Part shown: piece after piece, positions 1 through 5,172 of the stretch
Numbering within the stretch: the stretch's first letter is position 1
Layout of the letters: the number at the start of each line of letters is the position of its first letter
Assembly (NCBI GenBank): GCA_964623085.1
Contig: CAZUTO010000043.1
Span: forward strand, 1 to 5,172
From: CAZUTO01 sp964623085
GTDB lineage: Bacteria; Pseudomonadota; Gammaproteobacteria; Pseudomonadales; GM7GCV1
Direction of reading: 5' to 3'
Length of the DNA: 5,172 nucleotides
Made by a program: the position numbers and the translations under genes
The notes under the pieces: generated by a model
The model's input: only the letters and a program-made list of their open reading frames with translations
What the model was told of the DNA's origin: nothing
The model's database searches: none

Positions 1-1039
1 TGCACAATGTTTGTTTGGCTAGCCATGCAAAGGTGACGGCTTCTACCGCATCTGGATCGAGCCCGATGCTATTGGTCGTTGCTATTTTATGGCTCGGCAG
101 TGCTTCTTTTAGCAGTTTCATTAGCAAAGGGTTATGTGCCCCACCACCGCATATATAGATTTCTGATGCCTGCGCTGCATGCGCATGAACTGCATCGGCA
201 ATACTTTGAACAGTTAAATGGATGAGCGTCGCCTGAACGTCTTCGTTAGGTAATACACCTGATAAAGAAGAAAGGCATTGATTTAGCCAGTCTAGATTGA
301 AGTAATCTCGGCCGGTGCTTTTCGCTGGAGGGATGCGAAAATAAGGGTCATCGAGCATTGCCTTAATTAGGCTCTCACACATTTTTCCAGAAGCAGCCCA
401 AAGGCCATCTCTATCCATGGCCGTGTGGTTGTGTAGTTGATTCCAGTCATCCATCAGGCCATTGCCCGGGCCCGTGTCGAAACCAGAGACATCAGATGTT
501 AAGTCACCGGGTAACGAGGTGATGTTACTGATTCCACCCACATTAAGAATAAGTCGGTTCACGCCTTGCTTGCGGAAGACTTCGTTGTGGAAAGCGGGTG
601 CAAGCGGCGCACCTTGACCGCCTAGAGCAACATCCATGCGTCGAAAATCAGCGATAGTCGTAATGCCAGTTTTTGCCGCAATGATATTCGGATCGCCAAT
701 TTGCAGTGTTCGAGGGTAAGCGTCATCTGGCAAATGCAGTATCGTTTGCCCATGGCTTCCTATTGCTGCTATCGACTCTGATTGAAGCTCAGCGATTTCT
801 AGTATCTTCAATACAGATTCGGCGAACAGGGTACCAAGGATTGAATCGTATTTAGTTATTTCACCGAGAGAGGAATTAATATTGATCTCACGCACAGCGT
901 CTTTGATATGACTATCAATAGAGAACTGATCGTAGGCAATGAGGTGGGGGGTATTGTTATCGAATTGCACTAATGCGGTATCAACCGCATCCATGCTGGT
1001 GCCAGACATCAGGCCGATATAAAAATCGCCCTTTGCCAT
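1..1039 (-). CDS. anmK: Anhydro-N-acetylmuramic acid kinase (3' end missing)
   Basis: AnmK uses ATP and water to open and phosphorylate 1,6-anhydro-MurNAc, giving MurNAc-6-phosphate. This is the cytoplasmic step that recycles cell-wall sugar after lytic transglycosylase turnover. The frame is open from the ATG at 1039 to the left edge: 346 codons with no stop, against about 365-370 for the family, so roughly 20 C-terminal residues lie outside. Visible family signatures are the N-terminal phosphate-binding loop GLMSGTSMDAVD (residues 9-20), IGSHGQT (93-99), LQIGDPN (112-118), ADFRRMDVALGGQGAPLAP (130-148), NVGGISN (166-172), FDTGPGN (187-193; Asp188 matches the proposed catalytic base), and KSTGRDYFN and ICGGGAHNP further on. 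The start is fixed by the loop lying so close to the N-terminus. The start codon is only 6 nt past the stop of the M23 peptidase gene and has no strong Shine-Dalgarno site, which suggests translational coupling. The identity is very secure. Confidence 0.96.
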   Translation of the reverse strand, partial: MAKGDFYIGLMSGTSMDAVDTALVQFDNNTPHLIAYDQFSIDSHIKDAVREININSSLGEITKYDSILGTLFAESVLKILEIAELQSESIAAIGSHGQTILHLPDDAYPRTLQIGDPNIIAAKTGITTIADFRRMDVALGGQGAPLAPAFHNEVFRKQGVNRLILNVGGISNITSLPGDLTSDVSGFDTGPGNGLMDDWNQLHNHTAMDRDGLWAASGKMCESLIKAMLDDPYFRIPPAKSTGRDYFNLDWLNQCLSSLSGVLPNEDVQATLIHLTVQSIADAVHAHAAQASEIYICGGGAHNPLLMKLLKEALPSHKIATTNSIGLDPDAVEAVTFAWLAKQTLC

Positions 1040-1045
1040 CGATAG

Positions 1046-2440
1046 TTAGATGCCCGAAGACACGTCAGCCTTTGTGCTGGCGTATTGGGTTTCAACGTTA
1101 TCCAAAAGAGTTAAATATTGTTGAGTGAACGCTTTAAATCGTTCCATTTCATCGTTTGGCACAGGCGTGCCATTTGGCAGATCCACAGTGATAGGGTCTC
1201 GCACAGCGCCATTTACATAGAACTCATAATGCAGGTGCGGGCCAGTTGCGAGTCCAGTGCTGCCAACATAACCAATGGTGTCGCCTTGCTCTACTGTCTT
1301 GCCGACATTGACGCCAGACGCGAACTTATCCATGTGGGCATATACGGTTTTATAGCTTTGCGCATGTTGAATCTTAACAACGTTGCCATAGCCGCCTTGC
1401 GCTGAGGCATAAGTTATTCTGCCAGAGCCAGTTGCTTTGATTGGTGTGCCACGTGATGCAGCATAGTCGACACCTTTATGTGCTCGAATAGTATTCAACA
1501 CAGGGTGCTTACGGCTTAAATTAAAGTGCGAGCTGATACGGAATACATCAAGCGGTGTTCGCAAAAAGGCTTTGCGCATGCTTTCGCCGTCTGGTGCATA
1601 GTACGCAACTCTGCCATCCGTGTTTTCATATCGAACTGCTTTATGCGATTTGCCACGATTGATAAATTCCGCCGCGAGTATGTTTCCGTTGCCGATTTTC
1701 TCGCCTTCTAGGTACTGTTCTTCATAAAGTACGGAAAAGGTATCTCCTTTGCGGATATCGAGAATGAAGTCGATGTCCCAACCAAAAATGTTTGCAAGTT
1801 CTAGAATTAGAGTGTCGGTGAGACCCGCATTTTGGCCTGCGAGATAAAAACTAGAATTGATGCTCCCGACAGTCAGTGTTGAAAGAACATCTGGCTCAAT
1901 TATCTCATGACGGGTATCGAAACCATCTTCGGCTTGAATGGCAACGTATCGTTCTAGCGGAGACACGACATAATCAATGCGCTTGATTTCGTTTTCTGCA
2001 TCGAAAATAAATTCAAAATGCTTGCCTGGACGGAGATTAGTGAATTTTTCACCGTGCTCAGTTTCGTACGCGAGTTTGTGAACGATGGAGTTCCCCAGTC
2101 CAGCGCGTCGAAACAGGATTCCCATATTGTCGCCCGATTTAACGGTATAAATGACAGGTTCGGCTTGTTCTTCTTCTGGCTGAGGTTCGGCGCCTGATCG
2201 AGTCTCGATCAATCCTTCTTCCGTGATGTTCATCTGGATCGATGTTTGATAATGCTCTTCAGCACTTGATAGCGACGCCTCAGATGCATCGCTTTTATTA
2301 GATGGAAGATATGTGAAAGTAGCAATTGCAAGCTGCAACGCAGCCGCGCCCGCAAAATAGGGCGCAACGTCTCTTAGTGTCCATCCTAAGAATGATTTAG
2401 TGTGGCGCGATCGTGTCGCTTGTACTTTTTTATTATTCAT
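1046..2440 (-). CDS. mepM: Membrane-anchored M23 peptidoglycan DD-endopeptidase, MepM/YebA type
   Basis: This is a predicted zinc metallopeptidase that cleaves peptide cross-links in murein, allowing new strands to be inserted during growth. It has 464 residues, close to the usual 440-475 for MepM-like proteins. A basic N-terminus (KK, R, RSRHTK) precedes one hydrophobic segment at about 25-45, so the protein should be an inner-membrane anchor with a periplasmic body. An acidic, Ser/Gln-rich linker follows (about 47-95), then a LysM/OapA-like domain (about 96-175, beginning IYTVKSGDNMGILFRRAGL), then a Csd3-type second N-terminal domain (about 185-305). The M23 catalytic domain (about 300-420) has zinc ligands His321 and Asp325 in HKGVD, His369 in YAHM, and HLH at 402-404. 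All key residues are present, so it should be active. The ATG at 2438-2440 has only a weak GAG about 8 nt upstream. It is followed by anmK after 6 nt, placing both in one cell-wall operon. Membership of the family is clear; the exact name mepM is by resemblance. Confidence 0.93.
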   Translation of the reverse strand: MNNKKVQATRSRHTKSFLGWTLRDVAPYFAGAAALQLAIATFTYLPSNKSDASEASLSSAEEHYQTSIQMNITEEGLIETRSGAEPQPEEEQAEPVIYTVKSGDNMGILFRRAGLGNSIVHKLAYETEHGEKFTNLRPGKHFEFIFDAENEIKRIDYVVSPLERYVAIQAEDGFDTRHEIIEPDVLSTLTVGSINSSFYLAGQNAGLTDTLILELANIFGWDIDFILDIRKGDTFSVLYEEQYLEGEKIGNGNILAAEFINRGKSHKAVRYENTDGRVAYYAPDGESMRKAFLRTPLDVFRISSHFNLSRKHPVLNTIRAHKGVDYAASRGTPIKATGSGRITYASAQGGYGNVVKIQHAQSYKTVYAHMDKFASGVNVGKTVEQGDTIGYVGSTGLATGPHLHYEFYVNGAVRDPITVDLPNGTPVPNDEMERFKAFTQQYLTLLDNVETQYASTKADVSSGI

Positions 2441-2458
2441 CTAAAAACTCGTAGCGCG

Positions 2459-2464
2459 ATTGTA
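2459..2464 (-). promoter_or_regulatory. Possible -10 element for the M23 peptidase/anmK operon
   Basis: On the minus strand the sequence TACAAT (5 of 6 matches to TATAAT) lies about 19 nt upstream of the peptidase start codon. No good -35 hexamer is found at 16-18 nt; the best are GTGCAA or TAGTGC. A transcript starting from here would have only about 11 nt of leader. The region is AT-rich, so a chance match is quite possible. Confidence 0.25.
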
Positions 2465-2499
2465 AATAAAAAAAATCGTATTGCACTAAAAACTATTTA

Positions 2500-2545
2500 T
2501 TTTCTTGAGTTTGTTCTCCTTTTTTCTTGAGTTTGTTCTCCTTTT
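2500..2545. repeat. Perfect 22-bp tandem duplication between the divergent operons
   Basis: Two head-to-tail copies with a period of exactly 22 bp: the stretch 2500-2523 is repeated without a mismatch at 2522-2545. The core of each copy reads CTTGAGTTTGTTCTCC, starting at 2504 and at 2526. It lies in the 154-bp gap between the M23 peptidase start (2440) and the tyrS start (2595). The second copy supplies the TTGAGT of the best tyrS promoter candidate. Perfect identity suggests a recent slippage duplication or one kept by selection; the sequence alone cannot tell which. Confidence 0.9.
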
Positions 2546-2554
2546 AGGTATCTT
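2527..2554 (+). promoter_or_regulatory. Candidate tyrS promoter overlapping the second repeat copy
   Basis: TTGAGT at 2527-2532 (4 of 6 matches to TTGACA) is followed after 16 nt by TATCTT at 2549-2554 (4 of 6 matches to TATAAT). Transcription would start near 2561, leaving a leader of about 34 nt before the tyrS ATG. The match is modest, but it is the best spaced pair I found on this strand in the gap. I see no T-box-like structure, and none is expected in Gammaproteobacteria. Confidence 0.35.
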
Positions 2555-2594
2555 AAGTCGCCTCAAAGCACACCAGCCTACCTATTTTTCTGAA

Positions 2595-3887
2595 ATGACA
2601 GTCGATCAAGAATTACTGCGAGACCTAGAAAAGAGGGGGCTTGTTGCTCAGCGAACGGCTGAGGAAGGTCTGAGTGAGCATCTATCTGAGCCCAGAGTTG
2701 TCTATTGTGGGTTTGATCCTACGGCAGATAGCTTGCACATCGGGCATCTTGTGCCTGTTCTGATGTTGAAACGTTTCCAACTGGCAGGCCATAAGCCGGT
2801 TGCGTTGGTCGGTGGCTCCACAGGGTTGATTGGTGATCCTAGCTTTAAAGCGGCTGAGCGCCAGCTAAACGGCCCCGAAGTTGTTGGCGAGTGGGTCGAG
2901 AAACTTAAATCCCAAATCAGTCGTTTTATCGATTTCGAATCCGGTGCTGCGGTAGCGAATAACTATGACTGGACGGCAGAGTTCTCCGTACTGGATTTTT
3001 TGCGCGACATCGGCAAGCACTTTTCGGTCAACACGATGATTCAAAAAGAATCCGTCAAACAGCGCATCGACCGCGAGGGGAGTGGCATCTCTTTTACAGA
3101 GTTCTCTTATATGTTGCTGCAAGCGCTGGACTTTGCGGAGCTATATAAAAGAAGCGACTGCACACTTCAGCTCGGCGGATCGGATCAGTGGGGCAACATT
3201 ACGGCGGGTATCGATCTTGCTCGGCGCCTTCATGGTGGAAAAGTATTTGGGTTAACCATGCCCTTAATTACTAAATCAGATGGCACCAAGTTTGGTAAAA
3301 CCGAATCTGGAACGATTTGGTTGGACCCCAGCAAGACCTCACCCTATGCGTTTTATCAATTTTGGCTTAATAGTGCCGATGCTGACGTGTATCAGTTCCT
3401 TAAGTATTTTACGTTTTTATCGTTGGAAGAAATTGCGCAGATAGAGAAAGAAGATAAAGAGCGTGAGGGCAAGCCAGGTGCTCAGCGCGTTCTCGCTGAA
3501 CAGGTAACAGAGTTGGTTCATGGCAGGGAAGGGTTAGACGCTGCTCAGCGGATAACCCAAGCGCTCTTTTTAGGCGATACGTGCACGCTCTCAGTCGATG
3601 ACTTCGTGCAGCTCAGTCTCGACGGATTGCCAACCGCTCAGCTTGCCGATTTGGGTTCCCTAAATGAACAGCCGTTGACGACTCTTTTGGTTGCTAGCGG
3701 TCTTGCTAAAAACGGCAAGCAAATAAAGGATGCGCTTCAGCGCAAAGCGCTGGTCGTCAATGATCAGGAGGTAGGGATAGAAGACAATATGGCCGCTGCG
3801 GACATATTTTCAGAAGATCGTGCTATATATAGCCGCTACTTTCTTATACGGCTTGGCAAAAAGAACTATCAGCTTATTTCGCGTTAA
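2595..3887 (+). CDS. tyrS: Tyrosyl-tRNA synthetase
   Basis: This cytosolic class I aminoacyl-tRNA synthetase activates tyrosine with ATP and charges tRNA-Tyr. From the ATG at 2595 it has 430 residues, against 424 in E. coli TyrS, and it aligns with that protein along its length from memory. The catalytic domain shows YCGFDPTADSLHIGH, with a perfect HIGH motif at 48-51. Tyr172, Gln176 and Asp179 in YMLLQALD match the tyrosine-binding residues. GGSDQWGN is at 194-201 and KFGKT, the KMSKS equivalent, at 232-236. The C-terminal S4-like RNA-binding domain spans about 362-430 and ends GKKNYQLISR. The frame is open upstream to a TTG at 2505, but those 30 extra residues are hydrophobic, derive from the 22-bp duplication and are not part of the family, so the ATG at 2595 is preferred. 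That ATG has no recognisable Shine-Dalgarno sequence. The bases just before it read TATTTTTCTGAA, so initiation may rely on an unstructured leader. Transcription is in the same direction as the downstream rRNA gene. Confidence 0.97.
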   Translation: MTVDQELLRDLEKRGLVAQRTAEEGLSEHLSEPRVVYCGFDPTADSLHIGHLVPVLMLKRFQLAGHKPVALVGGSTGLIGDPSFKAAERQLNGPEVVGEWVEKLKSQISRFIDFESGAAVANNYDWTAEFSVLDFLRDIGKHFSVNTMIQKESVKQRIDREGSGISFTEFSYMLLQALDFAELYKRSDCTLQLGGSDQWGNITAGIDLARRLHGGKVFGLTMPLITKSDGTKFGKTESGTIWLDPSKTSPYAFYQFWLNSADADVYQFLKYFTFLSLEEIAQIEKEDKEREGKPGAQRVLAEQVTELVHGREGLDAAQRITQALFLGDTCTLSVDDFVQLSLDGLPTAQLADLGSLNEQPLTTLLVASGLAKNGKQIKDALQRKALVVNDQEVGIEDNMAAADIFSEDRAIYSRYFLIRLGKKNYQLISR

Positions 3888-3901
3888 CAGCTTTGCAAAT
3901 C

Positions 3902-3919
3902 AGTGCTCATTTGGGCACT
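3902..3919 (+). terminator. Hairpin just after tyrS, weak terminator candidate
   Basis: AGTGCTC (3902-3908) pairs with GGGCACT (3913-3919) around an ATTT loop, giving a 7-bp stem with one G-T wobble, 15 nt after the tyrS stop. It is followed by CCTCTCTGCG instead of a T-run, so it is not a textbook intrinsic terminator. It may act as a 3' end stabiliser or do nothing. Confidence 0.3.
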
Positions 3920-3934
3920 CCTCTCTGCGCTACA

Positions 3935-3970
3935 TGGCCTTCAGTTTTGTCTGGCCAATTCTTTCTTGTT
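3935..3970 (+). terminator. Second inverted repeat with T-rich tail, terminator candidate
   Basis: TGGCC (3935-3939) pairs with GGCCA (3953-3957) around a 13-nt loop and is followed by AATTCTTTCTTGTT. The pyrimidine-rich tail makes it a slightly better stop for tyrS transcripts than the hairpin before it, but the stem has only 5 bp. The tail runs directly into the -35 hexamer of the first rRNA promoter. Confidence 0.3.
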
Positions 3971-3996
3971 GACACCAAGTAATCAGGCCGTAGAAT
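3969..3996 (+). promoter_or_regulatory. rRNA operon promoter P1
   Basis: A perfect -35 TTGACA (3969-3974), a 16-nt spacer and TAGAAT (3991-3996, 5 of 6). The short 16-nt spacer and the GC-rich discriminator GCGCGC right after the -10 are hallmarks of stringently controlled rRNA promoters, which are sensitive to ppGpp/DksA and to the level of the initiating nucleotide. The start site should be near 4003-4005. The sequence upstream is only moderately AT-rich, so I cannot show a strong UP element or Fis sites. Confidence 0.85.
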
Positions 3997-4080
3997 GCGC
4001 GCTCTCTTCGACAGCGGTACGTTGAAAAATCTGTCGTTTCGGAGATTTCCAAATAAAGATAATTCCTTGCCTATATTTGG

Positions 4081-4108
4081 TTGACAAGGGGGTTTCAGTC
4101 GTTAGAAT
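4081..4108 (+). promoter_or_regulatory. rRNA operon promoter P2
   Basis: TTGACA (4081-4086), 16-nt spacer, TAGAAT (4103-4108): the same hexamers and spacing as P1, 112 bp downstream of it. The discriminator ACGCACCCC is less purely G/C next to the -10 than that of P1. An AT-rich stretch at about 4049-4078 (AAATAAAGATAATTCC, then CTATATTT) sits where an UP element would bind the RNA polymerase alpha subunit. The start site should be near 4115, giving a 16S leader of about 265 nt. Confidence 0.85.
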
Positions 4109-4122
4109 ACGCACCCCTCGCT

Positions 4123-4140
4123 TGGTACCCCTAAGGGCCA
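4123..4140 (+). promoter_or_regulatory. boxB-like hairpin of the rRNA antitermination site
   Basis: TGG (4123-4125) pairs with CCA (4138-4140) and CCC (4128-4130) with GGG (4135-4137), with a bulged TA and a CTAA loop. A small hairpin just upstream of boxA is the usual place for boxB in rRNA leaders. The call rests on position and shape only. Confidence 0.45.
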
Positions 4141-4151
4141 TCGATGCGAAA

Positions 4152-4163
4152 CGTTCTTTAAAA
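4152..4163 (+). promoter_or_regulatory. boxA antitermination element
   Basis: CGTTCTTTAAAA matches the E. coli rRNA boxA TGCTCTTTAACA at 9 of 12 positions, including the invariant TTCTTTAA-like core. In the transcript boxA binds NusB/NusE, which lets RNA polymerase ignore Rho during rRNA synthesis. It lies about 37-48 nt after the expected P2 start, so transcripts from both promoters carry it. Confidence 0.75.
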
Positions 4164-4180
4164 AATCGATCAAGTAATAC

Positions 4181-4187
4181 GTGTGGG
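4181..4187 (+). promoter_or_regulatory. boxC element
   Basis: GTGTGGG, 17 nt after boxA, is the same sequence that follows boxA in E. coli rRNA leaders (GTGTGGGC). Its role in the antitermination complex is less well defined than that of boxA. The order boxB-boxA-boxC is complete here. Confidence 0.6.
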
Positions 4188-4189
4188 TG

Positions 4190-4231
4190 CTTGCTGAGAT
4201 GTTTCAAACAATACGAAACATCAAACGCAAG
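4190..4231 (+). repeat. Two-part hairpin in the 16S leader
   Basis: A perfect 8-bp inverted repeat, GATGTTTC (4198-4205) and GAAACATC (4215-4222) with a 9-nt loop, is enclosed by a second stem, CTTGC (4190-4194) with GCAAG (4227-4231). Together they give 13 paired bases with a small internal loop (TGA opposite AAAC). It starts directly after boxC. It could guide leader folding or be an RNase cleavage point; no function is shown by the sequence. Confidence 0.7.
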
Positions 4232-4254
4232 ATATCCATCAATTCATTCCGAAT

Positions 4255-4279
4255 TAATGGCCATCTGTTTGGCCTATTA
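4255..4279 (+). repeat. Bulged inverted repeat in the 16S leader
   Basis: TAATGGCC (4255-4262) can pair with GGCC-T-ATTA (4271-4279) with one bulged T and an 8-nt loop. A competing small stem, AATTC (4241-4245) with GAATT (4251-4255), overlaps its left edge by one base. Both are plausible leader structures of unknown role. Confidence 0.45.
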
Positions 4280-4349
4280 TTTATATTAGGTTCAAATTAG
4301 CGTTTGGCCGAGTTTTTAGATCGTACGCAGGGTTTCTGCAACACGGTCT

Positions 4350-4370
4350 CCTCCTGCCTTCGGGCGGAGG
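4350..4370 (+). repeat. UUCG-capped hairpin next to the mature 16S 5' end
   Basis: CCTCC (4350-4354) pairs with GGAGG (4366-4370) and GCC (4356-4358) with GGC (4363-4365), with one bulged T at 4355 and a TTCG loop (4359-4362). A C(UUCG)G loop is among the most stable RNA tetraloops. Only 9 nt separate the hairpin from the 16S 5' end, so it may mark or shield the final 5' cleavage site. Confidence 0.75.
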
Positions 4371-4379
4371 TTAAAGATT

Positions 4380-5172
<793 letters not shown>

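Larger units (their letters stand above)
4109..4379 (+). other. 16S rRNA transcribed leader (pre-rRNA 5' spacer)
   Basis: This non-coding stretch between P2 and the mature 16S 5' end is removed during rRNA processing. It holds, in order, a boxB-like hairpin (4123-4140), boxA (4152-4163), boxC (4181-4187), a two-part hairpin (4190-4231), a bulged hairpin (4255-4279) and a UUCG-capped hairpin (4350-4370). The open frames through it on either strand have no recognisable protein content. The RNase III stem that normally brackets 16S cannot be verified because its 3' half lies beyond the window. Confidence 0.8.

Noticed and set aside
1118..1711. Two plus-strand open frames opposite the M23 peptidase gene
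   Set aside because: They lie antisense inside a well-supported gene and their translations show no family features, so they are shadows of its codon use.
2516..2545. Strong Shine-Dalgarno-like AAGGAG on the minus strand in each repeat copy
   Set aside because: No ATG, GTG or TTG follows at a usable distance on that strand before the M23 gene leader, so no start codon is served.
2441..2594. T-box or amino-acid attenuator for tyrS
   Set aside because: There is no terminator/antiterminator pair or T-box-like conserved bulge, and no short tyrosine-rich leader peptide; T-boxes are also typical of Gram-positive bacteria.
2865..3122. Minus-strand open frame of 85 codons inside tyrS
   Set aside because: It is antisense to the conserved TyrS catalytic core and has no recognisable domain.
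3983..4289. Short open frames on both strands across the rRNA promoters and leader
   Set aside because: They overlap P1, P2, boxA and leader hairpins, overlap one another antisense, and encode nothing recognisable.
4262..4290. A third rRNA promoter using TATATT-like bases near 4280
   Set aside because: No -35 hexamer of reasonable quality stands at 16-18 nt; the AT-rich bases are better explained by leader structure.

Overview
The window comes from a gammaproteobacterial chromosome. A 16S rRNA gene begins at about 4380 and runs off the right edge. Its gammaproteobacterial signatures include the 5' region, a full V3/V4 and the 530 loop. The protein genes agree: all three resemble Pseudomonas/Cellvibrio-type homologues. 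My best guess is a marine member of the Cellvibrionales or a related order, but that is an impression from the 16S fragment, not an alignment. Base composition looks even, and I see no insertion sequence, integrase, CRISPR array, tRNA or toxin-antitoxin gene.

Layout from left to right. (1) Positions 1-1039, minus strand: anmK, anhydro-N-acetylmuramic acid kinase, cut by the left edge about 20 residues before its expected C-terminus. (2) Positions 1046-2440, minus strand: a membrane-anchored M23 peptidoglycan endopeptidase of the MepM/YebA type, 6 nt upstream of anmK and clearly in the same operon. (3) Positions 2441-2594: a divergent intergenic region carrying a perfect 22-bp tandem duplication that probably overlaps the tyrS promoter. 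(4) Positions 2595-3887, plus strand: tyrS, tyrosyl-tRNA synthetase. (5) Positions 3888-4379: a 492-bp non-coding stretch. It has weak terminator-like hairpins, two tandem rRNA promoters with identical -35 and -10 hexamers and identical 16-nt spacers, a boxB/boxA/boxC-like antitermination leader and several strong hairpins. (6) Positions 4380-5172: the first ~793 nt of 16S rRNA.

How the genes fit together. The minus-strand pair covers two steps of cell-wall turnover. The endopeptidase opens cross-links in the murein sacculus in the periplasm, and AnmK returns 1,6-anhydro-MurNAc from turnover to MurNAc-6-phosphate in the cytoplasm. On the plus strand, tyrS and the rRNA operon form a translation-related block read in the same direction. 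From memory, the order anmK - M23 peptidase - (divergent) tyrosyl-tRNA synthetase - rrn is the one seen in Pseudomonas aeruginosa (PA0666-PA0668 followed by 16S rRNA). This is therefore an ordinary conserved core locus, not an accessory island, and I found no undescribed system. The points most worth a second look are the 22-bp duplication at the tyrS promoter and start, and the structure of the rRNA leader.
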